DNA from: Tritrichomonas foetus
Lineage: Eukaryota > Parabasalia > Tritrichomonadida > Tritrichomonadidae
Direction of reading: 5' to 3'
DNA length: 64,000 nt
Assembly: GCA_001839685.1 (NCBI GenBank)
Contig: MLAK01000100.1
Span: 66,277-130,276, forward strand
Of the stretch, positions 17,466 through 27,560 are shown in pieces. A model generated the notes under the pieces. The model had not been told where the DNA came from. It saw only the letters and a list, made by a program, of their open reading frames with translations, and did not search any database. Position numbers and translations under genes: made by a program. Position 1 is the first letter of the stretch; each line of letters begins with the position of its first letter.

Positions 17466-20400
17466 TCATTCTTTTGGTGCATCATTTGGAGACATTCCAA
17501 TTTGTTCTAATTCAAATTCTGTAAGTTGTTCTTTCAAAAATTCGTCATCACATTCATCACCAGCTTTCAAAGCAACAAGGTTATCTTTTACCATTGTTAA
17601 ATCATCAACACTTTTCTGAAGCTCCGCAACACGAGATTTTAGTGTTTTCTTTGCCTTTTCAGCTTTATCTTTATAAACTTGTGATTTTTCATTCATTTCA
17701 TCTTGAATCTTCTTTAAGCCAACGATGGATTCATTTAATTCGTTCATTTTCTTTTCAGATGATGCCAATGATTCTTGAATCACATCAAGTGCTTCATGAA
17801 TGTCATTTCCTTCATATCCAAGTCTTGAAGCTTGTTTAATTACAAAATTAATATTTTGTTTATCAAGAACAGAATTTTGGTTAACATCACCAATGAAATC
17901 AATAATTTTCTTAAGTGCTTCTTGTGTCAGTGGAATTTTTATTAATTCATCTGAAATGTTTAATCCTTCGAATGACTTAAAAATCTGTTCAATTTGATGA
18001 TTGCCAGTAGAAAGTTGCTGTATCATATCTTTATTCTCTTTCTTGATCTTATCAACAGCGTCTTTCATTTCATTAGGATTAGTAACATCTAATAAGTCCA
18101 TAAGATTATTTTCTAAAGATTCATGCGAGTTTAATTTTTGATTAAGTTCCGCAATTTTTGATTGAGCTTCATCAAGATTCGATTGAGCACGAGAGTTCTT
18201 ATCGTTCTTTGATTTCAACTCATTAATCAAACTTTCATTTTCATTGATCTTTTGTTTCATGTTCTTAAAGACAGAAGGAAGATCATCCATTGAATGAACA
18301 CCATAATATTCAGCATCTTTAATGGCTTTTTGTCTTAATTTGTCAATTTCTCTACCAAAATCTTCGCTCTTTTTTGTTAATTCGGCAACAGTTGAATCCA
18401 AATCTTTGATTTTACTTAATGCAGAATTCAAGTCTGTTCGAAGTTTCCTTCTTTTGTCTTTACCACGTGATAATTTTTCACTGAGATTAGAGAACAATTG
18501 TGGTATTTCATCAAGAGATGAAGCACCAATTCTAGTTAAGATGTCTTGTGTTGCATTGGCACTGTTATTCCTTTCTTCAGCCAATGAAGCTTCAATTTCT
18601 TTTTTATCATTCAATTCCTGTTGAAGAGATTGAATCAAATTCTTTGAGTCACGTGACTCTGTTTTCATTTTAGCTAAATCACCATCAAGTTTTTCACACC
18701 GATTCTTTAAAGATTCATTGGTTTGTTGTTGTTGCTTCAAACTGTTTTCAGTTTGTGCATTCAATCGTTTTAATTCATTGAGCTCTTGACTATGCTTATG
18801 CAACAAAGATGAAAGTGCTGCGGGAAATTCTTGAAATTCATTGAATTCAGTATATTCATGAAGTTCATTCACTGTTCCTTGCATCAAGTTAATCTTATTT
18901 TCTAATTCTTGAATTTGGTTGTTCAGATTTGATATTGTTTCATCACTTTCTTTTTGAACATCTGACATTTTTTCAGATGATTCTTGCATCTTCTTAATTT
19001 GATCTGCATTACTTTGAATCTTAATGCGTTGTGATTCATTTAATAACTTCAATTTCGCCATTTCATTTTCCATTGATGTGATTTGAAGCTTGAGTTCAGA
19101 TTCATTATTTTCTGAAGATGAAAGATTATTTTGTAATTGTGATAATTTATTCTTAAGACCATTCAAATCATCGAAATCAAATATTTCTTTAAGACTGTTG
19201 ATTTCATTTTGTACCTTTTCATATTCTGATGAAAGAATTTCATGTTCTTGTTTTTCATCATTGAATTGTTTGGTTAAACTATCTAATTGCCTCTTAAGTA
19301 AATCAGTTGATGAACTAGTTTGCTGTAACTGCCGTGAAATCTCAGCTTTCTCTTTAGAAAGGGTTGTAACAGATTCACTTAAATCACTAATTTCATTTTT
19401 ATTCTTTTCAATCTTTTGTTTAAATGATTCAATAATTGATGGAATCTCATCAAGTGTTGAAGCGCCAATCTTATTTAAGATTTCTTGTGTTGCAGTTGCT
19501 GTGTTATTCCTTTCTTCGGCAAGAGAAGCTTCAGATTCTTTTCGATCATTTAATTCTTGCTGGAGGGACTGAATCATATTCTTTGAATCGCGTGTTTCAT
19601 TCTTCATTCTAGTCAAATCGGTATCTAGTTTTTCACATCTATTCTTTAATGATTCGTTTGTTTGTTGTTGTTGTTTCATTAAAATTTCGTTTTGTGAATT
19701 CAATCGCTTCATCTCATTAATTTCTTGGTTTTGGTTATGCAAAAGTAATGAAAGAGCTGCCGGGAAATCTTGGAATTCTTCAAATTCAATAAATTCATGT
19801 AACTTTTCAATAAAACTCTTATAAATATCTATTTGATCATTGGATTGTTTCAAGAATTCAGTTAATTCTGAGAGTTTTTGATCACTTCCATTTTGAGTTT
19901 CATTTAATCTTATTTGATATGATGAAATTTCGTCCGATTTTGATTGGATTTGCTTCTTTTGCGTAGCATTTTCCGATCTAAGTTTGACTAATTCACTTTC
20001 ATTTGCAGATATTTTATTGTTCATTTCTAAGATTTGTTGATCACTTTTTGTTATCTTGATTTGCATTTGTGACAATTTGTCCTTAAGAGTATCTAAATTT
20101 TCAAAGTCAATGATTTCACGAAGACTTAAAATTCCTTTTTGAATCTTATCGTAATCTTCTTTCATTTCATTATGTTCTTTGATACTTTCTGTTAATCGCT
20201 GAGATAATGAATTCTTTTGTGTTGTCAATGCGGAATTTGAAGTATTTAATTGTTGAAGCTCATTTTGAATGTTTTGAATCATATTTTTACAATCACGATT
20301 TTCAGATTTAAGTTTTGTTGATTCTGATTCGAGTTTTTCACATCGACTTTTCAGCGCATCACACATTTGAAGTTGTGTAGAAAGATTAGAATTGGCCTGA

Positions 20401-23400
20401 TTAGCTTCTCGTCCTAAATCAGTGATTTGTTGTGTTTGATTCCTTAAAAGTGTTGATAGGGCTGTTGGGAATTCTGCAAAATCATCAAATTCAACATGAT
20501 TATGTAAATCATCGATCAAAATATTCATTGAATTTAATCGGTCGTTTAAATCTTTCACGGTGATTTGAAGAGAAGTAATGCTGTCATCACTATTCTTTTG
20601 AATTTCATTTAATTTCTTTTGATATTGATTGATTTCTTCGGTGTTGATTTGAATTTGTTTCTTTTGAACTTCTGATAATTTTCTAAGTTTATTTAATTCA
20701 TTTTCAATTAATACATTTTTCTTTTTTAGTTCAGAGTCTTCAATTTCAATTTCAGATAATTCTTTTTGCATATTTGTTAATTTAATCTTCAAGCCACCAA
20801 AATCATCAAAATCAAAAATATCCTTCAGTGATTGCAATGATTCTTGCAAATTCTCCAATTCAGTTTTAGTTAATTCGTGTTCAGTTTTTTCTTCCTCATA
20901 TAATTTTTGAATAGATTCAAGTTGATTATTTAATCCAGAAATTGACAAATTCGCCGCATTTAATAATCTAGTTAATTCTGATTTTTCATTAGCAAGAGAT
21001 AAATTGTTTGCTGTAATTTTGGTTTTCTTTTCTTTCAACCCTTTCAACTTAGAAACATTTTGCTCAATTTGAAGCATTAATTTCTGATTCAAACTTTTCT
21101 CTTCATTTAATTGCTTCGAAGTATCTTCGAATGATTCAGTAAGCTGTTTATTCTTTTCTTTAAGCTTATCATTTCTTGCTTGAATATCACGATGTTCATT
21201 CTTCATACTATCATACTGCTGATTGAAGGATGCCAATGACTTTTTGTTTTCGGCTGATTCATTTGCAATTTGTGCCATTTTCTCTTTAAGTTGTTTGGAT
21301 TTGCCTTTCTTTGTGCTAAGTTTCGATTCTAAGAAAGCTGCGGATGATTTTGCTTCTTGAAGTAGTTTTGTCATTTGTAATTTTTCCGCTTGAAGATCTT
21401 CAATTTGTTGTGAAGCTTTATCAATATCTTCTTTGAATGAAGCGATTTTGACTTCATATTTGGAATTCTTTTGGTGCAATTTTTCAATATTTAGCTTGGC
21501 ATCATCAAGCTGGTTATTAATATCAATTTTTTCTCTATCATTTTCAAGCATTTGATTAGATAATAATTCATCATTTTCTTTCATCGATCTGATTTTGTCT
21601 TCTAAAGCATCGCATTTACTTTGAAGATCGCCTGTTTGTTCTTTTTCTAATTCCATTGATGCTTGAAGTGAGCGATTAGTCTTGTTAAGTTCATCAATTT
21701 GAGCTGATAATAAAGTATTTTCATCTTTTGATGATTTAATACGCTCTTCGAGTGATGCAACTTTTTCTGTGAGAACATCAACTTGTGTAAGAGCTTTTGT
21801 AGCTGCATCAATTAAAGCGTCTTTAGATTGGACATTAAATTGCTTGAACATTTGGTCCAAGAAAATCAAATGCCCTTCTTTTGCTTCTGTTAATTGTTTC
21901 ACTTGTAAATTTGCCCTCTTTAAATGTTGCTCTAAATCAGAGATATTTTGATCATATTCTGATCCACTTTTACTCATATTTTCAGTGATTTCTCTTATCT
22001 GTCCTTCAAGACTTGTAATTCGATTTTGCAATTCAACTCTTTGAGAAATTAATTGTGTATTCAAGCTTTGATTATTTTCTAAAAGTTCATGCTTCAGCTT
22101 GCTGAGTTTCACATTCTTTGCATTGATCTGAGATGATTGTTGTTGAAGGGGAATTAATTCATTTGTTACTCGCTTTCTTAAATCAATAATTTCAATCTTC
22201 ATTTCATGATTTTCAGCTCGCAATGAATCAACTTCATCATTTTTATCATTTAGAAGTCTTTGAGCTTCAACATAAGATTGGTATAAATTAGAATTTTCTG
22301 TTCGTATTTTATTAATCTCACTTTGCATCTGTTCAGTATCATGATTAAAGCGCTCAAGAAGCATATCATTTTGTGCAACCAAATTATTCTTTTGATTTGT
22401 GATTTCTTGTGTTAAATCAAGAAGGCGATTTATTTCTGTTTCATTTTCTTGAATTGTTCCTTTTTGAAGTGCTAAGGTATGAATTAAAGTATCAATTTTT
22501 TCATTTTGCTGTTGAATAACAGCTTCTAGAGAAGTTCGATTTTCTTTCAATTCCGATAATATTTGGCTCAAATCTTTCAATTTTTCTTCATGTGATAAAA
22601 TGATTTCTTTTTGCTTTTCCACTTGTTGAGTTTTATTCATTAAATCAAGTTTTTCGGAAACTGCATTCCGATCAGATTGGATTGCTGCTAATTGATTATG
22701 AAGTCCACTAACTTCAATTGTACGCTCTTCATCAGCTTTTTGAAGTTTAATAATTAAAGCATCCTTTTCATTTAATAAATTTTGTAAAGATTCATTCTTT
22801 TCACTTAAAATTGAAAGTGATTCATTTAAATCATTTGATTCTAGTTGAGCTTTCTCTAGTTGTTGAATTAACATCTTTTTATCAGTTTCATATTTAGTAT
22901 TAGATACCTTTAATTTTTCCATGCTTGTTTGAGAATCTGAGAAATTTTCTTTCAATTTCCTTAACTCATTTCTTAGTGCAGTATTTTCACTTTTCATTGA
23001 CTTCAACTTCTTTTTTCTCATTTCAGAGATCATTGTTATGTGATCAAAGTCACTTTGAAGAGTTGTTTGATCATTAATTCCTGATGAAATTTGATATGAA
23101 AATTTTTCTAAAGAAAGTGTAATTTCTTTATTTTCTTCTTCTAATTGATTAACTCGATTATAAGCATTTTTCAATTCTTTTCTTAAGGAATTAACTTCAG
23201 TTGATTGATCATCAAGATCTCTCATTGATAAAGTAGCTTTTGAAAGTGAATTTTCTGCTTCTAAAACATTCATTCTTTCACGTTGAGATTTGATTTCATT
23301 TTGAGCTTCTCGTAAAGAGCTCCTTAACTTTTTAATTTCATTTTCTTTAGCTTCAACTGTATTTTGTGTTTGTTTATTCACTTCGATGATTTCTGTTAAT

Positions 23401-24227
23401 GAATTCTTGGTTTGAGAATTTTCTGTTGAAATTGTACTTAGTTTAGCTTTTAATGAATTTATTGAAGATTTTTGTGATTTAATGATCGAATTTTTTTCTT
23501 CGATTTGTTTTTCAAGCTCCATTTGGATAGAATCAGACTGATTTTGTTGATCACGTGAAAATTGAATAGTTTCTTGCAGTTGGCATTCAAGTTGAGCAAT
23601 CCTTCCTTTTGGATTATGTATTTTCAGTGTATTAACTTGATCTGATAGTTTATTCATTTTTTGTTCCATTTGTGACATTTTTTCTTTCCTATGCTGATCC
23701 CTAATCTTTAAAGTTTTTAATTGTGTCATCAACTTTTGGTTCATTAAATTATTCGAATCAACAGCATGAATAACGTTTAATCGAAATTCATCTTTGTAGT
23801 CTTGGAAAACTGTAACAAAATCAGAAACTAGAGAATAGACAGCTGCTTTTAATATCCCATTCTGGCATTTCAGCTGACTAATATAAGAGCTTAAAATAAA
23901 TAACTGATCTGAGTAAATGAAATGATCGTTCATTTTGGATCGGGGATGAACAGCATGCTGGCTGTGTTCAACTAATTGTTTAAGTCTTAATTGAACTTTT
24001 TGAAAATCGAGTATATTTTTATTATTTTCCTGCTTCATGGTTTCAATCAAGTACGATAGAAATGATTCTCTTTCGTCATTTAATGTCGACAAAACAATTC
24101 GATCGATATGATTTGCAATTTTTTGAGGATTCGATGATTTCAATTGTTGCAAAATTTCGTTGAGCGAAGATACAAACGTTTTTCTTCTCTTCTGGTAGAT
24201 CGCCATTTGGTAACTATTTTGCGACAT
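17466..24227 (-). CDS. giant coiled-coil protein with internal repeats (2253 aa)
   Basis: A small non-coiled N-terminal domain (about residues 1-170) is followed by some 2000 residues of near-continuous heptad sequence rich in Glu, Lys, Gln, Asn, Ser and Leu. Within it a long segment is repeated. The words FPAALSxLLH, then NESLKNRCEKLD, SLQQELND, SLAEERNN and IGAxSLDEIP occur in two close copies (DNA about 18500-18860 and 19440-19810). A weaker third copy lies near 20230-20500, spaced 939 and 705 bp. A linked word DFDDxxGLKxKLSQ recurs as well. The whole 6.8 kb is open. Size and build recall golgins, myosin-tail-like or cytoskeletal rod proteins, but no GRIP or other targeting domain was recognised at the acidic C-terminus. 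Function is unknown; a tether or filament role is inference. Confidence 0.85.
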   Translation of the reverse strand: MSQNSYQMAIYQKRRKTFVSSLNEILQQLKSSNPQKIANHIDRIVLSTLNDERESFLSYLIETMKQENNKNILDFQKVQLRLKQLVEHSQHAVHPRSKMNDHFIYSDQLFILSSYISQLKCQNGILKAAVYSLVSDFVTVFQDYKDEFRLNVIHAVDSNNLMNQKLMTQLKTLKIRDQHRKEKMSQMEQKMNKLSDQVNTLKIHNPKGRIAQLECQLQETIQFSRDQQNQSDSIQMELEKQIEEKNSIIKSQKSSINSLKAKLSTISTENSQTKNSLTEIIEVNKQTQNTVEAKENEIKKLRSSLREAQNEIKSQRERMNVLEAENSLSKATLSMRDLDDQSTEVNSLRKELKNAYNRVNQLEEENKEITLSLEKFSYQISSGINDQTTLQSDFDHITMISEMRKKKLKSMKSENTALRNELRKLKENFSDSQTSMEKLKVSNTKYETDKKMLIQQLEKAQLESNDLNESLSILSEKNESLQNLLNEKDALIIKLQKADEERTIEVSGLHNQLAAIQSDRNAVSEKLDLMNKTQQVEKQKEIILSHEEKLKDLSQILSELKENRTSLEAVIQQQNEKIDTLIHTLALQKGTIQENETEINRLLDLTQEITNQKNNLVAQNDMLLERFNHDTEQMQSEINKIRTENSNLYQSYVEAQRLLNDKNDEVDSLRAENHEMKIEIIDLRKRVTNELIPLQQQSSQINAKNVKLSKLKHELLENNQSLNTQLISQRVELQNRITSLEGQIREITENMSKSGSEYDQNISDLEQHLKRANLQVKQLTEAKEGHLIFLDQMFKQFNVQSKDALIDAATKALTQVDVLTEKVASLEERIKSSKDENTLLSAQIDELNKTNRSLQASMELEKEQTGDLQSKCDALEDKIRSMKENDELLSNQMLENDREKIDINNQLDDAKLNIEKLHQKNSKYEVKIASFKEDIDKASQQIEDLQAEKLQMTKLLQEAKSSAAFLESKLSTKKGKSKQLKEKMAQIANESAENKKSLASFNQQYDSMKNEHRDIQARNDKLKEKNKQLTESFEDTSKQLNEEKSLNQKLMLQIEQNVSKLKGLKEKKTKITANNLSLANEKSELTRLLNAANLSISGLNNQLESIQKLYEEEKTEHELTKTELENLQESLQSLKDIFDFDDFGGLKIKLTNMQKELSEIEIEDSELKKKNVLIENELNKLRKLSEVQKKQIQINTEEINQYQKKLNEIQKNSDDSITSLQITVKDLNDRLNSMNILIDDLHNHVEFDDFAEFPTALSTLLRNQTQQITDLGREANQANSNLSTQLQMCDALKSRCEKLESESTKLKSENRDCKNMIQNIQNELQQLNTSNSALTTQKNSLSQRLTESIKEHNEMKEDYDKIQKGILSLREIIDFENLDTLKDKLSQMQIKITKSDQQILEMNNKISANESELVKLRSENATQKKQIQSKSDEISSYQIRLNETQNGSDQKLSELTEFLKQSNDQIDIYKSFIEKLHEFIEFEEFQDFPAALSLLLHNQNQEINEMKRLNSQNEILMKQQQQTNESLKNRCEKLDTDLTRMKNETRDSKNMIQSLQQELNDRKESEASLAEERNNTATATQEILNKIGASTLDEIPSIIESFKQKIEKNKNEISDLSESVTTLSKEKAEISRQLQQTSSSTDLLKRQLDSLTKQFNDEKQEHEILSSEYEKVQNEINSLKEIFDFDDLNGLKNKLSQLQNNLSSSENNESELKLQITSMENEMAKLKLLNESQRIKIQSNADQIKKMQESSEKMSDVQKESDETISNLNNQIQELENKINLMQGTVNELHEYTEFNEFQEFPAALSSLLHKHSQELNELKRLNAQTENSLKQQQQTNESLKNRCEKLDGDLAKMKTESRDSKNLIQSLQQELNDKKEIEASLAEERNNSANATQDILTRIGASSLDEIPQLFSNLSEKLSRGKDKRRKLRTDLNSALSKIKDLDSTVAELTKKSEDFGREIDKLRQKAIKDAEYYGVHSMDDLPSVFKNMKQKINENESLINELKSKNDKNSRAQSNLDEAQSKIAELNQKLNSHESLENNLMDLLDVTNPNEMKDAVDKIKKENKDMIQQLSTGNHQIEQIFKSFEGLNISDELIKIPLTQEALKKIIDFIGDVNQNSVLDKQNINFVIKQASRLGYEGNDIHEALDVIQESLASSEKKMNELNESIVGLKKIQDEMNEKSQVYKDKAEKAKKTLKSRVAELQKSVDDLTMVKDNLVALKAGDECDDEFLKEQLTEFELEQIGMSPNDAPKE

Positions 24228-24976
24228 TCGAAAACACAGGGGAAATAACAGAGATTTTTTTGTGGAACTTTTTGAATGAATGACTGGAAGAATTTCCCGC
24301 CATTAACATCTCAACTTTTTAAAAGAATACTTTAATTTTTTTGAATCGCTCCGTGAAATTCAATTGAGTGATAATCCTTTCAATTAGCAAAATTGAAAAC
24401 AGAACTTTTTCACTAAACATGATCATTCTTGTGTGGGTTCACCTCTTCTGAATCATCGTATTCACAATAATTGTTGTCAACGTAATCGAAATTAATATGA
24501 ATAGATTTTATGCATCACTGTTAAGATCAAATAGTTAGAAAAAATTTGACGTCGGAGATATTCTGTTTCTTACATTGTATGAGTTATGTAACTGTGAAAG
24601 AAAGGTCAAATAAAGGTCAAAATGTAAAAAATATAATGGGTTAATGTGATGTGAACTTTGCTGGTTCTTTGGGTCGCTTCGACATGGAGGAGCTGTGGTC
24701 ACACACTAGCACCTCCTCCAAACACCGAATGAGTCGAAAGGGCCCGCAAAGTTCACATCACATTTACCCATTTTATTTGTCAAAAATCAAAACTCAAAGA
24801 TAAAAAATCCTGCCTTGACATGAAAGGAGACAATTAAGGCAAATTCTTTTCTTGATCTTGGTCATGTTACAATGATGCAGAATAAATTTTTAAATCTCAA
24901 AAATAATAATATTCTAGTTTTCATAATATTTATTAATATCAAAACAATTGTAGTACATTTGAAACAGCTAGAGCTT
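24228..24976. other. intergenic region holding a large foldback
   Basis: This 750-bp gap lies upstream of the giant coiled-coil gene and downstream of the thioredoxin-fold gene, both on the minus strand. Apart from the foldback at 24629-24778 and two aaaggtcaaa words just before it, it is AT-rich with no coding frame. Confidence 0.6.
24629..24778. repeat. 150-bp nested foldback (MITE-like element or structured RNA gene)
   Basis: The arms 24635-24661 (aatgggttaatgtgatgtga...) and 24746-24772 are reverse complements over 27 bp with one mismatch. They extend to 24629/24778 with one more mismatch. Inside, further stems nest in register: TTCGAC (24678-24683) with GTCGAA (24733-24738), and TGGAGGAGCTG (24685-24695) with CACCTCCTCCA (24710-24720), 10 of 11 paired. 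The terminal loop is about 14 nt. The centre is much richer in G and C than its surroundings. A palindromic transposon or a hairpin RNA are both possible. No poly(T) terminator or polymerase III boxes were recognised. Confidence 0.7.
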
Positions 24977-25993
24977 TTAAAGTTCTAAATTATAATCATA
25001 TTTAAGTTGCTTCAGTTGTGTCCATTTAGCGCCTCCATCAATTACACGATCAAGAGCAGCTGACAAAAGTGAAATATCTTCAACAATTATGATAGATGAT
25101 TTCTTCGCATTGTAAATCACAAATTGACCTCTTTTAGCTTGGGAAAATGGAAAATGATCATCACCAACAAAAAATCGAAATGGATCGTTTTTGAAATTAG
25201 TCCGAATATCATCAAGCTTTGGATCAACAAAGTTATCATACGCTAAAACACATGAAACAGTATAATCGTAGCAAATTTCTGGAAATTGACTATTTAAATA
25301 GAATTCAACGGTTAAAGGTGATTTATTTGGCCTCTTCTGAACAAAAGAGATTGCTGTTTCCTTTAAAAATCTGATTTTTCTGAGACTTTCATGGACTACT
25401 TCGTGTGTTTGATTGTAGAAAACAATTGTTGGTGTTGTGGTAACATTGTAGTCCTGAAAAAGTCCATCATCATTGCATATTCCAAATCTGAGTTTTGAAG
25501 GTGGAAACACCCGTGAAAGAGCTGCCCAGTAGCCAGGGATATTCGTTTTCTGTGTAAATAATATAGCTGTTGGCTGATCGCGAAAATCGTCAATCCAAAA
25601 ATCATCCACAATTTGAACGTTTGTTGTTGGAATAAATTTGAGTGCGGTTTTAGCGATTGATTTTGGGTTTATTGTTTCTTGAAAAGTCGAAATAATCGTT
25701 TTATTTTTGAATATTATTGTTGGATATTCCGCCACTTTGAAAACAGACTGGCATAGAGTGGACTCTCCTTGACAATTGACAATTCCGTATTTGACTGTTC
25801 CGTTTGTTAATATCTGAGCTTGTTCTAATGCGTTCAAAGCTTCTTTATATTTTTTGCAGAATGGCGTGTAAAGCAAGAAAACCCAAACTCGATTTTTATT
25901 TTTACCCTGAGTGACTTCTTTTACATACTTTTCTCGGGTAATTGGTTCAATTTTGGATTGAGTGAGAAAAAGGAGAGTGAGGAAAAAAAGCAT
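24977..25993 (-). CDS. secreted/ER thioredoxin-fold protein with an incomplete CxxC site
   Basis: The ATG at 25993 gives 338 residues beginning with a signal peptide (MLFFLTLLFLTQS). The frame is open up to an earlier ATG at 26095, but that would bury the signal sequence behind 34 residues. The first thioredoxin-like domain (about 20-120) has a strand-loop LYTPFCKKYKEAL where PDI has a CGHC site. The second cysteine is replaced by Tyr, so disulfide exchange is unlikely or of the monothiol type. The cis-proline region (AEYPTIIF) is kept. A second thioredoxin-like unit follows (YNVTTTPTIVFY) without any CxxC, and a third more divergent stretch fills the C-terminus. It is probably a non-catalytic PDI-family member acting as chaperone or receptor in the ER lumen. 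No KDEL-type signal is seen. Confidence 0.7.
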   Translation of the reverse strand: MLFFLTLLFLTQSKIEPITREKYVKEVTQGKNKNRVWVFLLYTPFCKKYKEALNALEQAQILTNGTVKYGIVNCQGESTLCQSVFKVAEYPTIIFKNKTIISTFQETINPKSIAKTALKFIPTTNVQIVDDFWIDDFRDQPTAILFTQKTNIPGYWAALSRVFPPSKLRFGICNDDGLFQDYNVTTTPTIVFYNQTHEVVHESLRKIRFLKETAISFVQKRPNKSPLTVEFYLNSQFPEICYDYTVSCVLAYDNFVDPKLDDIRTNFKNDPFRFFVGDDHFPFSQAKRGQFVIYNAKKSSIIIVEDISLLSAALDRVIDGGAKWTQLKQLKYDYNLEL

Positions 25994-26095
25994 CGATGAT
26001 TTTATTATACAAGAAATGTGGTTATATTTTAAAGATGATATCTCCGACCAGTTATAAAAGTTTGATAATAACCATAATTTTTGGTTGCAATTCAT

Positions 26096-26633
26096 GATTA
26101 TTTTTTATTTTTCAAGATTGATTTTTGTGAAACACACTTTATGTATCATCTTATTATGATGTAATGTTGAACTTTTATAGAAACATCAATGATCTCCATC
26201 AATATTCCGTCATCCAAAAATGGATAATTGTTATATATATATATATATATATATACCTTTCAAAATGTTGGCTTAAGTAATGCCAATTTTATGTTCTTAC
26301 ATTTTCGATGTCACATTGCAGCCTAAAATTTTGTATTTTTCTCGTGAATTTTTATAAATATTTGGACAACTCACTCATGTTTTGATAGGAGTTATGAATA
26401 TAAGAATGAGATGCTGTTTCATTATCATTATTGTTGGGTATACTTCCTTGCATAATCAGCTCAAAAATGATTCATGAGATTTTTTTTGATTCTGTATGCT
26501 AGCATTCTAGTCACTGCATACGACAAAAACTTTCACTCAAAGAAAATTTGGTTACATATCTTGAATATAGAGTCTAAATAGATATCCAAACTTATTTCTA
26601 ATAATATTTACTCACAAATGTAATATAATATAT
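26096..26633. other. intergenic with a TA microsatellite
   Basis: AT-rich spacer with a (TA)12 run at 26232-26255. An actgcatacga word near 26514 resembles the start of the element copies at 3135 and 33902, but the similarity does not extend far enough to call a third copy. No gene was seen. Confidence 0.5.
26232..26255. repeat. (TA)12 microsatellite
   Basis: Twelve uninterrupted TA dinucleotides. Confidence 0.97.
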
Positions 26634-27362
26634 TTATAACATGGAATTGGCTAGTTTGATTTGCTTCTGTGAACTACACTTGAATTTGTAATGAAGAAGC
26701 AAAACAAGCTGTTGCTGTGACCTTTTCGATTCTCTAATGGCATTATAATTATTCTGCATGACTAAAGAAACTTTATCTATACATTTCTGTATTGATTTCA
26801 GATTATTTATCATTTCGTTATCATTGTTATTAAGAGGTCTGCCAATAATTAAAAATTTCACATCAGGAAATCGCAAATTGCTGAAAAGTGAGCATGAATG
26901 CTGCCAGGTGAATTGAGAGTTCTTTATCTGATTTAATTTTTTTTCAATATGTGATAAATATGAAGAAAGTTTTTTCTGTTTCATATATTGGGGTTTAGCT
27001 TTTATATCTATTTTACAGTAAAAATCCATGTCAATTTGATAGTGAAAAATATCGTACACTTCATTTATTTGGTCAATTTTGATTTCATTATCTTTAGTAA
27101 AGATATCATCAAGCACTTTTCGTGATGTCGACAAAATAATTTTTCTTAATAAAAGCCAATAACGATTGTCTTTAGAGACTTTAATATATGATTTTGGTTT
27201 AGAATCTTTTTCACTTTCTGAAGCATTTTCTGATTCAGATATTGTTTGCTCAAAGAAAATCATTTCTTCTTCATTAAGTGGAAAATCCCGAGGTGTAACA
27301 GTCCTATATACTAATTTTGTCGAATGATTGGTATTTCGTTCTCTTTTTAGGAGAGAACACAT
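26634..27362 (-). CDS. hypothetical protein
   Basis: The product has 242 residues from the ATG at 27362. It has no membrane segment or signal peptide. A Glu/Ser-rich tract (SESENASESEKDSK, about 43-56) may be a phosphorylation region. The rest alternates charged and hydrophobic residues and is probably a helical soluble domain. No family was recognised. It lies between two other minus-strand genes, about 200 bp downstream of the longin-type gene. Codon use looks like its neighbours, so it is probably a real, lineage-specific gene. Confidence 0.55.
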   Translation of the reverse strand: MCSLLKRERNTNHSTKLVYRTVTPRDFPLNEEEMIFFEQTISESENASESEKDSKPKSYIKVSKDNRYWLLLRKIILSTSRKVLDDIFTKDNEIKIDQINEVYDIFHYQIDMDFYCKIDIKAKPQYMKQKKLSSYLSHIEKKLNQIKNSQFTWQHSCSLFSNLRFPDVKFLIIGRPLNNNDNEMINNLKSIQKCIDKVSLVMQNNYNAIRESKRSQQQLVLLLHYKFKCSSQKQIKLANSML

Positions 27363-27560
27363 ATTTTTAAACGTGATTAAAGAAAATAAACCACTGAAAA
27401 AGTTGTTTTTCGTCTTTTAAGAATTTTCGAAAAGAATAACAACAAGAAAGAAAGAAAAACAACATGAAAGAAAGAATAACAACAGCAAAAATGTAAATAC
27501 AAAAAGGTCTGGAAAATAAATTTACAAATAAACAAATAAAAAGAAAATGTAAATACATAA

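Noticed and set aside
18322..19572. Long plus-strand frames opposite the giant coiled-coil gene
   Set aside because: Ser/Leu/Phe-rich mirror frames of a Glu/Lys/Ser coiled coil. They are shadows of the real gene.
26480..26560. Possible third copy of the 280-bp repeat (actgcatacga word)
   Set aside because: Similarity does not continue beyond about a dozen bases, so it is not distinguishable from chance.
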